Shown piece by piece: positions 45,335-54,374 of a stretch of 64,000 nucleotides of DNA. The position numbers and the translations under genes were made by a program. This stretch comes from Rhodobacterales bacterium HTCC2255. GTDB taxonomy: Bacteria; Pseudomonadota; Alphaproteobacteria; Rhodobacterales; Rhodobacteraceae. The stretch spans positions 1,718,816 through 1,782,815 of the forward strand of contig DS022282.1 in NCBI GenBank assembly GCA_000153745.1. Direction: 5' to 3'. The notes below the pieces were generated by a model. That model saw nothing but the letters and a program-made list of their open reading frames with translations, had not been told where the DNA came from and did no database searches. Numbering within the stretch: position 1 is the stretch's first letter; every line of letters begins with the position of its first letter.

Positions 45335-46315
45335 TTAAGCTCCCGTCATGCGCTTGCGGCGCTCTTTCATCCTTTTATCTGCTTCATTTGTCCCATCATG
45401 GAAGGATCCAAAGAACTTATCCCATGGGATTTCAAGAGACCCATAATTACATTCAAAATAGCGATGGTGCATTTGGTGATGAAATCTGCCTAAGACTAAT
45501 CTATTTTCATCTTTTATGGATACACCCTCAAAGCCAGTATGTGTTGTTGCAGCAGTTAATGCATAATACTGTAAATGAAAAAGAATGTGCACAGGGTGAG
45601 CTGCAATAATCCAATGAATCATTACAGAACCTAAAAAAATCACATGCTCTACTGGATGCATTGATAATCCGGACCATGGTCCAACATTTATATTACGATG
45701 GTGTAAAGCATGTACGTGTTTGTATAAAAATGGAATATGTAGAAATCGATGTATCCAATAAAAATAGAAACTCTCCCAGATTGGGATTAATAAAAACATC
45801 ATAATAAACCAAACTGGATGGGCTGCCCAAGTAAGTAATGGAGCATATCCATTTGCTAGAGCCCAAAACATTAGGACTTCATAGATCGTCCATATCGTTA
45901 CTCCACTTGCTAGCGTCCAAAACATGTTGTCTTTTATTTGTCCTCCGAGGGTAAATTGACGACCGTTTTTCATTAAAGGTCGTGGATCAAATCGTAATTT
46001 TTTACCTTGTTTGGTGAATGTATAAAAATATAGATGGAGGCCACCTGCAACGGTGGTCATTAATATCATATTTCGGACATACATCTCAAAAATCCAACCA
46101 AAAGCCAGCGTTTTTATTTCACTAAGTGGGGGTTGAAACCAATAAAAGGATATGATTGCAATGCAAACAATAATTAGCTTTTCAGTAATTAGAAACCACG
46201 AATTCCAAATCCATGCGAGCATATCTAATGGGCGTAATGGCCATGTAAAAAATGGTGAAACTTTTAATGGTAAAGTTGGAACATGGTTCCAACCTTTTAA
46301 TTCTGAATTATCCAT
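45335..46315 (-). CDS. Fatty acid hydroxylase / sterol desaturase family protein
   Basis: A protein of 326 aa with four or more hydrophobic helices. It has the histidine clusters of di-iron membrane hydroxylases: HRFLH, HVHALHH, HPVEH and HHQMHHRYF, in the order and spacing of the superfamily. The substrate is likely a membrane lipid (fatty acyl, sterol or hopanoid chain). A long N-terminal helix region precedes the catalytic core. It belongs to the minus-strand run with GNAT and GST genes, with small gaps. Confidence 0.88.
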   Translation of the reverse strand: MDNSELKGWNHVPTLPLKVSPFFTWPLRPLDMLAWIWNSWFLITEKLIIVCIAIISFYWFQPPLSEIKTLAFGWIFEMYVRNMILMTTVAGGLHLYFYTFTKQGKKLRFDPRPLMKNGRQFTLGGQIKDNMFWTLASGVTIWTIYEVLMFWALANGYAPLLTWAAHPVWFIMMFLLIPIWESFYFYWIHRFLHIPFLYKHVHALHHRNINVGPWSGLSMHPVEHVIFLGSVMIHWIIAAHPVHILFHLQYYALTAATTHTGFEGVSIKDENRLVLGRFHHQMHHRYFECNYGSLEIPWDKFFGSFHDGTNEADKRMKERRKRMTGA

Positions 46316-46518
46316 CCAATTCCACTCCCCATATAGATTAGGATTTATTGAATAATCTCATTAGTATGTTTTTTCTACAAGTACCTTATATTATTTATTT
46401 TTGAAAATTAACAATTTTGATCCATTAGAATTCTTTATGCATATATTTCTAGAATAAATTTTTCTAATCTAGATCATGTAATTAAGTTAATAATAAATAT
46501 TTTGACTGGAATATAAAA

Positions 46519-47280
46519 ATGAATCGAAATGAATTTCATTTAAAATTTGGTAGTAAAAAGCCAATAGTTTTACCAGTTATTCATGTTTTAGATCATGAAC
46601 AAACACATAATAACATATCTACTGCGATTGTTTGTGGATGTCCTGGTGTATTTCTTATTAATCATGACTTTGAAAAAGAAAAACTTATACCAATTATTAA
46701 AAGTATTCGTGCTGAGTTCCCCGACTACTGGATTGGAGTAAACTTTCTAGCAGTGACTGGAGAGTTTGCGTTTCCAATTTTGGGAAAAATGCAATCAGAA
46801 GGAATTTTTGTTGATGGATATTGGGCAGATGACGCTTGTATAGATGAGCGATGTGCGGAAAATAACCAACTTATAGCAAAAAAAATCAATATCATTCGTA
46901 AAGAAAGTGGCTGGCAAGGACTTTATGTTGGTGGTACGGCTTTTAAAAAGCAACGCGAAGTAGATCCATCTATGTATGCATATAGTTCGCGGCTTGCTAC
47001 AAATCATATGGATATTGTCGTTACATCTGGCATCGCCACAGGCCATGCTGCAGATGTTAATAAGATTAATATTTTCCGAGAGAGCTGTGGTGAAAATACC
47101 CTTGCAGTTGCATCGGGAATAACGCCTGAAAATGTTAAAGAATATATAAAAAATGTTGATTTATTTATGGTGGCGACTGGCATAAATTTTGACAATGATT
47201 TTTATAATATAGATCCTAATAAATTGAATAGATTAATGAATGTTATTAAAAATGATGGAGAAAATTATGAGCATAGATAA
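46519..47280 (+). CDS. BtpA/SgcQ family TIM-barrel protein
   Basis: A protein of 253 aa. BtpA (PF03437) features are PVIHVLDHEQ, VCGCPGVFLINHDF, IGVNFLAVTGEFAF, GIFVDGYWADDACID, WQGLYVGGTAFKKQREV, VTSGIATGHAADVNKI, and a C-terminal VASGITPENVKEYI. The fold is a TIM barrel with a probable phosphate site at its C-terminal end. Family members include photosystem I assembly BtpA and SgcQ of unknown function. Its stop overlaps the following phosphoribosyltransferase by 14 bases, so the proteins are likely made together. A function acting on ribose-phosphate compounds is inference. Confidence 0.8.
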   Translation: MNRNEFHLKFGSKKPIVLPVIHVLDHEQTHNNISTAIVCGCPGVFLINHDFEKEKLIPIIKSIRAEFPDYWIGVNFLAVTGEFAFPILGKMQSEGIFVDGYWADDACIDERCAENNQLIAKKINIIRKESGWQGLYVGGTAFKKQREVDPSMYAYSSRLATNHMDIVVTSGIATGHAADVNKINIFRESCGENTLAVASGITPENVKEYIKNVDLFMVATGINFDNDFYNIDPNKLNRLMNVIKNDGENYEHR

Positions 47281-47887
47281 AGGCCCAAGAGATGACCGAT
47301 GGTATTTTTCAATAATGGCTCCCAACACCAAGGGGGACAAATTTGCATGGTTAGATCCAACATCAATTTATATTAATGGCAGGGCATACCATGATTTGCT
47401 TGATGATCTTTGTGATGAGTTAAATCCTGAGGATATAGATGTTGTGGCTGGCCTAGATGCAATGGGATTTGTTTTGGCGGCAGGGATTGCTACTCGTATT
47501 GGATGTGGATTTTTGCCAATCCGCAAAGCAGGAAAATTATGTGTTGAAACCGATAGTGCCTCGATGACAAATTATTCTGGTAAAACACAGTCAATGGAAA
47601 TGAGATTACCTGCATACGCTCCGGGTACTCGTGTGCTTTTAGTTGACCAGTGGGTGGAAACTGGCGGCACAATGCATGGTGCAATCCAGTTGATAGAAAG
47701 ACAAAAAGGAATTGTCGCTGGTATGGTAGCTGTCGTGATGGAAGATAATAAAAATACTGAAATATATAGAAAAAAATATAAATGTATTACAGCAATTTTA
47801 CCAAATACAAAGTGGCAAGATCAAGCAAATGCGCAATATTTAGATAGCTTTAAAACTTATAATCCTGAAGAAGCTTTTCCGAAATAA
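47267..47887 (+). CDS. Phosphoribosyltransferase (adenine phosphoribosyltransferase-like)
   Basis: A protein of 206 aa. ATG 47267 with GGAG 6 bases upstream is chosen over the upstream frame, giving MSIDKGPRDDRW. The PRPP-binding signature VLLVDQWVETGGT is exact for type I phosphoribosyltransferases, VVAGLDAMGFVLAAGIATRIGCGFLPIRKAGKL precedes it, and a flexible loop comes between. These transfer a base to PRPP. It resembles APRT but the base specificity is not visible. It forms a pair with the BtpA-like barrel before the LysR gene and importer. Confidence 0.85.
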   Translation: MSIDKGPRDDRWYFSIMAPNTKGDKFAWLDPTSIYINGRAYHDLLDDLCDELNPEDIDVVAGLDAMGFVLAAGIATRIGCGFLPIRKAGKLCVETDSASMTNYSGKTQSMEMRLPAYAPGTRVLLVDQWVETGGTMHGAIQLIERQKGIVAGMVAVVMEDNKNTEIYRKKYKCITAILPNTKWQDQANAQYLDSFKTYNPEEAFPK

Positions 47888-48015
47888 ATTTGTTTTTGGC
47901 ATATTCTGTGTGCTGTAATTTTTCTAGATGTCTGTAATTAAATTACAAATATTAGATTAATATAATAACTTTAATTCTGTCTTTAATTTATATTTATATT
48001 ATTTATAGTGATTTC

Positions 48016-48888
48016 ATGAAAATTATTAATCTCCCAACTGATTTATTGCGTACGTTTGTGACTGTTGTTGAAGTTGAAGGTTTTACAAAAGCAGCAGATA
48101 TTTTAGGGCGCACTCAACCTGCCATAAGCTTACAAGTGCAACGGTTAGAACAGCTTGTTGGGCATAAATTAATTTTGCGAGTTGGAAAAAATGTTTCTCT
48201 TACAGAACAAGGAGAGTCACTAACTGTATATGCCAGGCAAATTTTACGCTTGAACGATATTGCAATTGCTCGTTTTGAACCACGTAATAAGGGTGAGGTC
48301 ATTCGTGTTGGGTTGCCGTTAGATTATGCAGTGAATTTGTTGCAAGAAAAATTAACTGAGATTATAATTAAACACCCAGAATTGAGAATAGAAATTCGTT
48401 GTGATCTTTCGAGGAATTTAATTGAACTTTTAAGAAAAAATGAAATAGATATTGCAGTTGCTTTGTTTGAAGGGAATGACCAACAGTTTTTATTTCAAAA
48501 CTGGACAGAACAACCAACTTGGGTTGGAGCGCAAAAGTTTACACCAAATGTTGATCAAGAGATTCCTTTAGTAGTCCATCCACATGGGTGCGTTTACAGA
48601 GAGCGAATGATTACTGCATTAAAGCTAGCGGGATTGAGATGGCGCATTGCATTTTCAAGTCCAGGTATTGGCGCGCTACAAAAGGCAGTATCTGATGGTT
48701 TGGGGCTTTCATGTTTGACAGAGCCAACTCTTCAGAAAAATATGGTTAGTTATTCTATCAAAGATGAATTGCCAGCTTTGGAGCCATTGCATATTGGTTT
48801 GTTTGCTCGACAAGCACAGTTGGGAAGTGAAGGGTATGTGATTATAGATCAGATAGAGAATACCTTTTCCAATAAGCTTAATTATTAA
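48016..48888 (+). CDS. LysR-type transcriptional regulator
   Basis: A protein of 290 aa. The N-terminal winged HTH (LLRTFVTVVEVEGFTKAADILGRTQPAISLQVQRLEQLVGHKLI, residues about 7-55) is followed by a periplasmic-binding-type effector domain (VIRVGLPLDYAVNLLQEKLTEI, LLRKNEIDIAVALFEG). It lies between the BtpA/PRT pair and the ABC importer, all on the plus strand, so it probably controls this cluster in response to its substrate or product. A terminator follows it. Confidence 0.9.
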   Translation: MKIINLPTDLLRTFVTVVEVEGFTKAADILGRTQPAISLQVQRLEQLVGHKLILRVGKNVSLTEQGESLTVYARQILRLNDIAIARFEPRNKGEVIRVGLPLDYAVNLLQEKLTEIIIKHPELRIEIRCDLSRNLIELLRKNEIDIAVALFEGNDQQFLFQNWTEQPTWVGAQKFTPNVDQEIPLVVHPHGCVYRERMITALKLAGLRWRIAFSSPGIGALQKAVSDGLGLSCLTEPTLQKNMVSYSIKDELPALEPLHIGLFARQAQLGSEGYVIIDQIENTFSNKLNY

Positions 48889-48896
48889 TCTTATAC

Positions 48897-48915
48897 GCTC
48901 AAAAATTGAGCTTTT
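48897..48915 (+). terminator. Terminator after the LysR gene
   Basis: GCTCAA (48897-48902) with TTGAGC (48906-48911), 3-base loop, then TTTT (48912-48915). It ends the regulator transcript before the importer operon. Confidence 0.7.
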
Positions 48916-49042
48916 ATGTATTAATAAAACTTATAGAATTATATAAATGATAAATTTCCTTTTGTAATTTTCATTTAATAGTATTGTATTAATATGGCCG
49001 TTTTGGCTTTAATTAAAACGTATATATATGGGGGAAGTATAG

Positions 49043-50179
49043 ATGACGAATTCAATTAAAAATATATTTAAAACGCCAAATAGGCGCAATCTTTTAAAAG
49101 TAAGTGGAGCTGCTGTTTTAACTACACCTTTTGTGAGCCGGGCTTGGGCTGCTACAACAGAAATAAATATGTTGGCTTGGTATGGCCATGGTGAGCCAGA
49201 TATTGTTGCAGAATTTGAAGCTGCAAATAATGTTAAATTTGTATCAAAATATTATGCTGGTGGTGATAATATGATGGCATTGATAGCTCAATCACCTCCT
49301 GGGACATATGATATTATTTTATCGGATGGGGAATTTGTACAACAACTAAACGCTGCTGGTTATGTCGAAGAGATGAACGCTGCAGATTATCCATTTGATG
49401 ATATGCTACATGACGATTTTACAAAATTTCCAGGTCATTGGTCAGATGGAAAGCTGTACTCAGTGATGGTTAGAGGTGGGCACTTAGGTGTGTCTTATAA
49501 TAAAAATGCAATTTCTGCTGAAGAAGCTCAAAGCTATTCATGTTTTTGGAAGCCAGAAATTAAAGGCAAATTAGGCCATTTTGATTGGCATCTACCAAGT
49601 CTTGGGATGATAAGCCTGTACAATGGTAACGGCTCAAGTCTGTGGGATCTTGATGATTCTGCGTGGGCAGCAGTTCAAGAAAATACATTGAGTCTTCGCC
49701 CTCAAGTTGGCGGGTATTTTGATTATGGTGGGACATTCAATGGCCTTAAAAACGGTGAAATGTTGGCAATGTGTGGTATTGGTGATTGGATAACAGGTGT
49801 TCTAGAAAAAGATGGTGCTCCAGTTGGCTCAGTAATTCCAAAAGAAGGTGGTATTCAATGGACTGAAAGCTATTCTATTGGCAAAGGGACAGAGAAGGCT
49901 GATATTGTTAAGAAATTTATCCAATATATGCTTTCACCAACTGGACAAGTTAAGTCTGCTCAAATGTTAGCTTATCCAGGTTTTTGTATAACAAAAGCTG
50001 GGCGAGCTGCTTTGATTGAAGCTGATCCTGCAGAAGCTAAACGCTCTCATCAAATGGACGGTATGGCTAATGAGCCAATTTCACTAATAAATGATGGGCG
50101 AATTCATTATCGTGATATTCCAAAGCAGCAGTCTTTAGAGGATTGGAATGATTTCTGGTCTGAATATAAAAACTCTTAA
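49043..50179 (+). CDS. ABC transporter substrate-binding protein, PotD-like
   Basis: A protein of 378 aa with a twin-arginine-like signal (NRRNLLKVSGAAVLTTPFVSRAWA). The mature part has the PotD-type fold: INMLAWYGHGEPDIVAEFEAANNVKFV, YDIILSDGEFVQQL, WSDGKLYSVMVRGGHLGVSYNK, and AMCGIGDWITGVL. The general class binds spermidine, putrescine or similar cations, but here the rest of the cluster (cytosine deaminase, PuuE/PgdA hydrolase) suggests a nitrogen heterocycle. It heads the import operon and is separated from the permease genes by a strong hairpin. Confidence 0.87.
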   Translation: MTNSIKNIFKTPNRRNLLKVSGAAVLTTPFVSRAWAATTEINMLAWYGHGEPDIVAEFEAANNVKFVSKYYAGGDNMMALIAQSPPGTYDIILSDGEFVQQLNAAGYVEEMNAADYPFDDMLHDDFTKFPGHWSDGKLYSVMVRGGHLGVSYNKNAISAEEAQSYSCFWKPEIKGKLGHFDWHLPSLGMISLYNGNGSSLWDLDDSAWAAVQENTLSLRPQVGGYFDYGGTFNGLKNGEMLAMCGIGDWITGVLEKDGAPVGSVIPKEGGIQWTESYSIGKGTEKADIVKKFIQYMLSPTGQVKSAQMLAYPGFCITKAGRAALIEADPAEAKRSHQMDGMANEPISLINDGRIHYRDIPKQQSLEDWNDFWSEYKNS

Positions 50180-50197
50180 TTGATATTCATAAAGTTT

Positions 50198-50226
50198 AGT
50201 GAGCAAAATTAATTTTTGCTCACTTT
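50198..50226 (+). terminator. Hairpin attenuator between receptor and permease genes
   Basis: AGTGAGCAAAA (50198-50208) is fully complementary to TTTTGCTCACT (50214-50224), with a 5-base loop. TTTATTT follows. It resembles the dctP/dctQ hairpin and would reduce permease expression relative to the receptor. Confidence 0.75.
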
Positions 50227-50244
50227 ATTTGGAGTTATTTTTTT

Positions 50245-51105
50245 ATGCTTATTAAAAAAATACAAAAAATTAATGTTTATGCAATGACTTGGCGTTTGCC
50301 AATTATTGTTTGGCAATTATTATTTTTTGTGGGGCCAGTAATATTCATGATTGCAATGTCGTTTTTTCTGGTAAAAAATTACCGGATGACTGAGGCGTTT
50401 GAATTTGTAAACTGGTCTAAAATGTTTTCAAAAAATTATTTCTGGGACAGCTATCTTCATACAGTGACTATCGCAAGTGTTTCAACAGTATTTGCGATGA
50501 TTATTGCTTTTCCAGCCTCATTTGCACTTGCATTTAAGGCATCTGAAAAACTTCGAAGATGGGCCATTTTTCTTTTAATTATTCCATTTTTTACAAGTTA
50601 CCTTGTAAGGACATTTTCATGGTTTGTTATTTTATCTGAAAACGGAGTAGTTAATGCATTGCTCGGTTATATTGGATTTGGACCTTATACAATGTTAAAT
50701 ACAAACTTCGGTACTTTAGTAGGATATATGACACTTACTTTGCCTCTAGTTGTTATCTTACAAACAATAACAATGGCTAGTATAGATAGAACGCTAATTG
50801 AAGCAGCGAGAAACTTGGGGTGCAAACCATTAGCAACAATATGGAGAGTTATTATTCCTTTATCTAAAGCTGGGCTAATTGTTGCTGCAATTTTTTGTTT
50901 TATTTTATCATTTGGTGATTTTGTTGCACCATTCTATCTTGGAGGTTCACAAGAACCTACTTTGCCTATTCTTATTTTAGACACTACAAAATCTGGTCAA
51001 CAGTGGCCTCGAGCGGCGGTTGTTGCAATTGTAATGATGATTACTTTGTTTTCTGTAGCATTTATTGGTATTGCGTTGGCATACCGAAAGAAAGCAAAAA
51101 AATGA
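50245..51105 (+). CDS. ABC transporter permease, PotB type
   Basis: A protein of 286 aa with six helices. The N-terminus enters the membrane by LPIIVWQLLFFVGPVIFMIAMSF, and the EAA-loop signature lies in LIEAARNLGCKPLATIWRVIIPLSKAGLI. PotB-type permeases pair with PotC-type permeases in one importer. The stop overlaps the second permease (ATGA), indicating coupling. Confidence 0.9.
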   Translation: MLIKKIQKINVYAMTWRLPIIVWQLLFFVGPVIFMIAMSFFLVKNYRMTEAFEFVNWSKMFSKNYFWDSYLHTVTIASVSTVFAMIIAFPASFALAFKASEKLRRWAIFLLIIPFFTSYLVRTFSWFVILSENGVVNALLGYIGFGPYTMLNTNFGTLVGYMTLTLPLVVILQTITMASIDRTLIEAARNLGCKPLATIWRVIIPLSKAGLIVAAIFCFILSFGDFVAPFYLGGSQEPTLPILILDTTKSGQQWPRAAVVAIVMMITLFSVAFIGIALAYRKKAKK

Positions 51106-51902
51106 ATTCAAAGCGAATTTTAAATATTGCTTTGGGTGCTTATGTGGGTGCGATCTTCGTATTTGTTTTTGCGCCAATTGTATTTAGTGTGGTGTTTTCT
51201 TTTAATTCGCAACGTTTCCCAACTATTCCTCTAGGAAGCTTTTCTACTGAATGGTATGTGAAAATCTTAAATGACCCAGATATTTGGAAGGCTGCATTAA
51301 ATAGTTTAATTGTGTCGTCTTCAACTGCAGTAATTGCTACAGTGCTTGGTTTTTGTACTGCTTATTCTGATTTTCGATATAACTTTCGTTTCAAAGGCCC
51401 ATATATTGCGCTTATTTTACTTCCGCCCACCATTCCTTTGATAATTATGGCACTTGCTATGCTGGCTTGGCTCTCAAAGTTAGGAATATCGGGGCAGCTT
51501 TGGTCAGTTGTAATAGCGCATAGTGTTTTAACTGCACCATTTGCGATGGCGATCATTCGGTTGCGCTTGAATCAAATGGATCCTGATCTAGAATCTGCAT
51601 CTTGGAATTTGGGAGGATCTGAATGGGCAACTATGCGATATGTTATAATACCATTTTGCAAACCAGCAATCATATCTGGGCTTTGTCTAGCAGCTGCAGT
51701 TTCATTCGATGAGTTTGCTGTTTCTTGGTTTGTATCTGGCTTAAATAAAACTTTGCCAGTTGTTATTCTTGAAATTGTACAAGGGAATATTGATCCCCAA
51801 GTTAATGCAATTGGTACCTTTGTATTTTTCACCTCCATGACGCTCGTAATCCTTGCGCAAATATTCTTTGTTCAACGCCAAATAAAAAGTACAAAATCAT
51901 GA
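51102..51902 (+). CDS. ABC transporter permease, PotC type
   Basis: A protein of 266 aa starting at ATG 51102, which overlaps the stop of the first permease; a longer frame from 51003 is not used. TM segments include LGAYVGAIFVFVFAPIVFSVVFSF, and the EAA loop is LESASWNLGGSEWATMRYVIIPFCKPAI. It partners the PotB-type permease. The stop overlaps the ATPase start (ATGA). Confidence 0.9.
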   Translation: MNSKRILNIALGAYVGAIFVFVFAPIVFSVVFSFNSQRFPTIPLGSFSTEWYVKILNDPDIWKAALNSLIVSSSTAVIATVLGFCTAYSDFRYNFRFKGPYIALILLPPTIPLIIMALAMLAWLSKLGISGQLWSVVIAHSVLTAPFAMAIIRLRLNQMDPDLESASWNLGGSEWATMRYVIIPFCKPAIISGLCLAAAVSFDEFAVSWFVSGLNKTLPVVILEIVQGNIDPQVNAIGTFVFFTSMTLVILAQIFFVQRQIKSTKS

Positions 51903-52984
51903 CAAAACCTCTCGTTATTTTAGAAAAAGTTCAAAAGCATTTTGGGGATTTTATCGCTGTAAAAGAGATAAACCTTGAAATAAATGAGGGTGAGTTTTTA
52001 GCTATAATGGGGCCTTCTGGATGTGGAAAGACTACAACACTGCGAATGCTTTCAGGTCTTGAAGAGCCCACAATTGGTGAGGTTCGAATGAATGGCCAAG
52101 TTATGAACAAGGTTAAGCCTCATGAACGTGATACGCCTTTGGTCTGGCAGTCATTGGCCTTGTTCCCCTTTCTATCTGTTATTGAAAATGTGGAATTTGG
52201 CCTAAAGATGCGTGGGATAGATAAGTTAGAACGTAAAAAAAGAGCTTTAGAGTGGTTGGAGAAATTAGACATATTAGAATTTTCAGAACGTGATATTTCT
52301 ACATTATCTGGGGGGCAAAAACAGCGCGTTGCTCTAGCCAGATCATTAGTTCTGGAGCCAAAAATTCTATTATTGGACGAGCCATTGTCGGCACTTGATG
52401 CCCATTTAGTAATACGGATGCAGGCTGTATTAGTTCAATTGCAACGTGAACTTGGAATAACTTTTGTCTATGTAACGCATTCGCAATCTGAAGCATTTGC
52501 TATGGCTGATAGAGTCGTGATTATGGGAAATGGTGAGATTGCACAGGTGGGAACTCCTAAAGACATTTATCGTTCACCACAAAATAAGTTTGTCGCGGAA
52601 TTTGTGGGACGAAATAATATATTAACTGGAATCGTCTCTGACGTTAAAAAAACTAAAGCTATGATTGAAACAGGTTCTGGGGTCTTTTCAGTAATATTAG
52701 AAAACAATTCACTTAAAAAAGGTGAACAAGCAAGTTTTGTTATTTCTGCTGATCTCGTTCATCTTTCGACTTCTGAGCCAAAAACTGATAATACTGTATA
52801 TTGTAAATTAATATCTGAAGAATTTGTGGGTTCTATGGTTACGTTGTTTCTAGAGGATCAAAATAATCATGAGTTTAAAGTTCAAATGCAAGAACGCGAG
52901 TTATCCAAATTTGAATTAAAGCCAGGCAGTAAGATTTGGTTGAGTTGGAGTTTGAAAAGTACTCACCTATTGGAGGTAAACTAA
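51899..52984 (+). CDS. ABC transporter ATP-binding protein, PotA type
   Basis: A protein of 361 aa with Walker A GPSGCGKTT, Q-loop in TPLVWQSLALFPF, signature LSGGQKQRVALARSLV, Walker B ILLLDEPLSALD, and H-loop YVTHSQSEAF. A C-terminal TOBE domain (VAEFVGRNNILTGIV, EEFVGSMVTLFLE) is present, as in PotA/MalK regulators. It energises import of the substrate. It overlaps the PotC-type permease gene by 4 bases. Confidence 0.93.
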   Translation: MTKPLVILEKVQKHFGDFIAVKEINLEINEGEFLAIMGPSGCGKTTTLRMLSGLEEPTIGEVRMNGQVMNKVKPHERDTPLVWQSLALFPFLSVIENVEFGLKMRGIDKLERKKRALEWLEKLDILEFSERDISTLSGGQKQRVALARSLVLEPKILLLDEPLSALDAHLVIRMQAVLVQLQRELGITFVYVTHSQSEAFAMADRVVIMGNGEIAQVGTPKDIYRSPQNKFVAEFVGRNNILTGIVSDVKKTKAMIETGSGVFSVILENNSLKKGEQASFVISADLVHLSTSEPKTDNTVYCKLISEEFVGSMVTLFLEDQNNHEFKVQMQERELSKFELKPGSKIWLSWSLKSTHLLEVN

Positions 52985-52988
52985 AGCG

Positions 52989-53882
52989 ATGATACGCAAT
53001 CCTATTCCGTGGCCAAATGGAGCAAAATGCGCAGTTGCAATCACATTTGATATGGATGCGGATAGTCTTATCCATGTTGCAAAACCAGATGACAGCATTG
53101 ATAGATTGTACCCAATTTCAATGGGCCGATATGGACCACAAGTAGCTATCCCTCGTATTCTAGAAACATATAGACGGCTTGGCTTAAAGCAGTCTTTTTT
53201 TATACCAGGTTGGTGTCTTGAAACTTACCCAAATATAGTAGAATCAATTTTAAAAGATGGCCATGAAATTGGACATCATGGTTATATTCACGAGGATCCG
53301 ATAAACACGCGTGGACATCAGCGAGAATGGTTTGAACGTACTTTAGAAAGCCATAAACGCATTTGTGGCACACTTCCAAGAGGATATCGTGCACCTGTTT
53401 ATAACATTACTGATGAAGTTATTAATTTAATGGTTGAGCACGGAATGCGATACGATAGTTCAATGATGGCAGATGACATCCCATATCAATTAGAAACACC
53501 AAAAGGGTCATTGTATGAAATGCCTGTACATTGGGGAACAGACGATTGGCCACCTTTTGCACATTATGATGAAATTGGATATATGATGCCAGTTAAATCA
53601 CCATCTGAGGGCTTATCTGGTTTTTGGGAAGAATTCGAAGCTCAATACGCATCAGGGGGGTTTTTTATGATGATCTTACACCCATTTTTGACTGGAAGGT
53701 TAGCACGATGGAAACAAGTTGAGATATGGATTGAGAAAACTATGTCTGAGAAAAACGTATGGATTGCCACATTAGATGAGATCTCTCAGCATATGGATGA
53801 TCTGATAGAAAAAAATATCTGGAAGCCCAGTATTGAAAAGTTACCATATTATAAGAATACTGTGTTTAATAAAAAAGGATAA
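52989..53882 (+). CDS. Polysaccharide-deacetylase superfamily hydrolase (PuuE/HpPgdA/cyclic-imidase branch)
   Basis: A protein of 297 aa. The NodB-type motifs are AITFDMDADS (catalytic Asp), DGHEIGHHGYIHED (metal His pair), and RGYRAPVYNITD; C-terminal FMMILHPFLTGRLARW has the His region. This branch includes PuuE allantoinase, the cyclic imide hydrolase of Blastobacter and the Helicobacter PgdA homologue, which open ring amides rather than deacetylate chitin. It has no signal peptide. With the adjacent cytosine deaminase and importer it is well placed to open a deaminated ring; the true substrate is unknown. Confidence 0.85.
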   Translation: MIRNPIPWPNGAKCAVAITFDMDADSLIHVAKPDDSIDRLYPISMGRYGPQVAIPRILETYRRLGLKQSFFIPGWCLETYPNIVESILKDGHEIGHHGYIHEDPINTRGHQREWFERTLESHKRICGTLPRGYRAPVYNITDEVINLMVEHGMRYDSSMMADDIPYQLETPKGSLYEMPVHWGTDDWPPFAHYDEIGYMMPVKSPSEGLSGFWEEFEAQYASGGFFMMILHPFLTGRLARWKQVEIWIEKTMSEKNVWIATLDEISQHMDDLIEKNIWKPSIEKLPYYKNTVFNKKG

Positions 53883-53888
53883 GTTTTT

Positions 53889-54332
53889 ATGAATGATGAT
53901 GACAAAAGGTTATTACGCATTGCTTATAACGAAGCTAAGCTGGGCTTTGAAGAAGGTGGGTGTCCAATTGGTTCTGTTTTGGCACGAGGTGCAGAGATTG
54001 TTTCACAAGGGCGAAATCAAAGAGTACAAAAAGGTGACCCAATTGCACATGGAGAAATGGATGCTTTACGTAAAGCAGGGCGACAAAAAACTTATCGAGA
54101 TACAACCCTCTATACTTCATTAAGTCCTTGCATGATGTGTACTGGCACTATTTTACAGTTTGGCATTCCAAGAGTTGTCATCGGAGAAAATAAAAATTTT
54201 GGAGGTAATGAAGAGTTTTTACGCTCAAAAGGAGTTGAGGTTCTTATCGCCAACGATGAGGATTGCATTGAATTAATGACCAAGTTCATAAATGAAAAAC
54301 CAGAACTTTGGGCGGAGGATATTGCAGAATAA
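53889..54332 (+). CDS. Yeast-type cytosine deaminase (nucleoside deaminase family)
   Basis: A protein of 147 aa. Zn motif HGEMDAL (His and Glu) and PCMMC (two Cys) are intact. The similarity to fungal Fcy1 runs over the whole length: GGCPIGSVLARG, QKGDPIAHGEMDAL, DTTLYTSLSPCMMCTG, ILQFGIPRVVIGENKNFGG, and the C-terminal PELWAEDIAE. It deaminates cytosine-like rings to uracil-like products with release of ammonia. It is cytosolic and 6 bases after the PuuE/PgdA-family gene. A ring other than cytosine is possible. Confidence 0.85.
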   Translation: MNDDDKRLLRIAYNEAKLGFEEGGCPIGSVLARGAEIVSQGRNQRVQKGDPIAHGEMDALRKAGRQKTYRDTTLYTSLSPCMMCTGTILQFGIPRVVIGENKNFGGNEEFLRSKGVEVLIANDEDCIELMTKFINEKPELWAEDIAE

Positions 54333-54374
54333 CATCTGCATAGTTCTATTATTAAAATAATTTTTAGCCCATCT

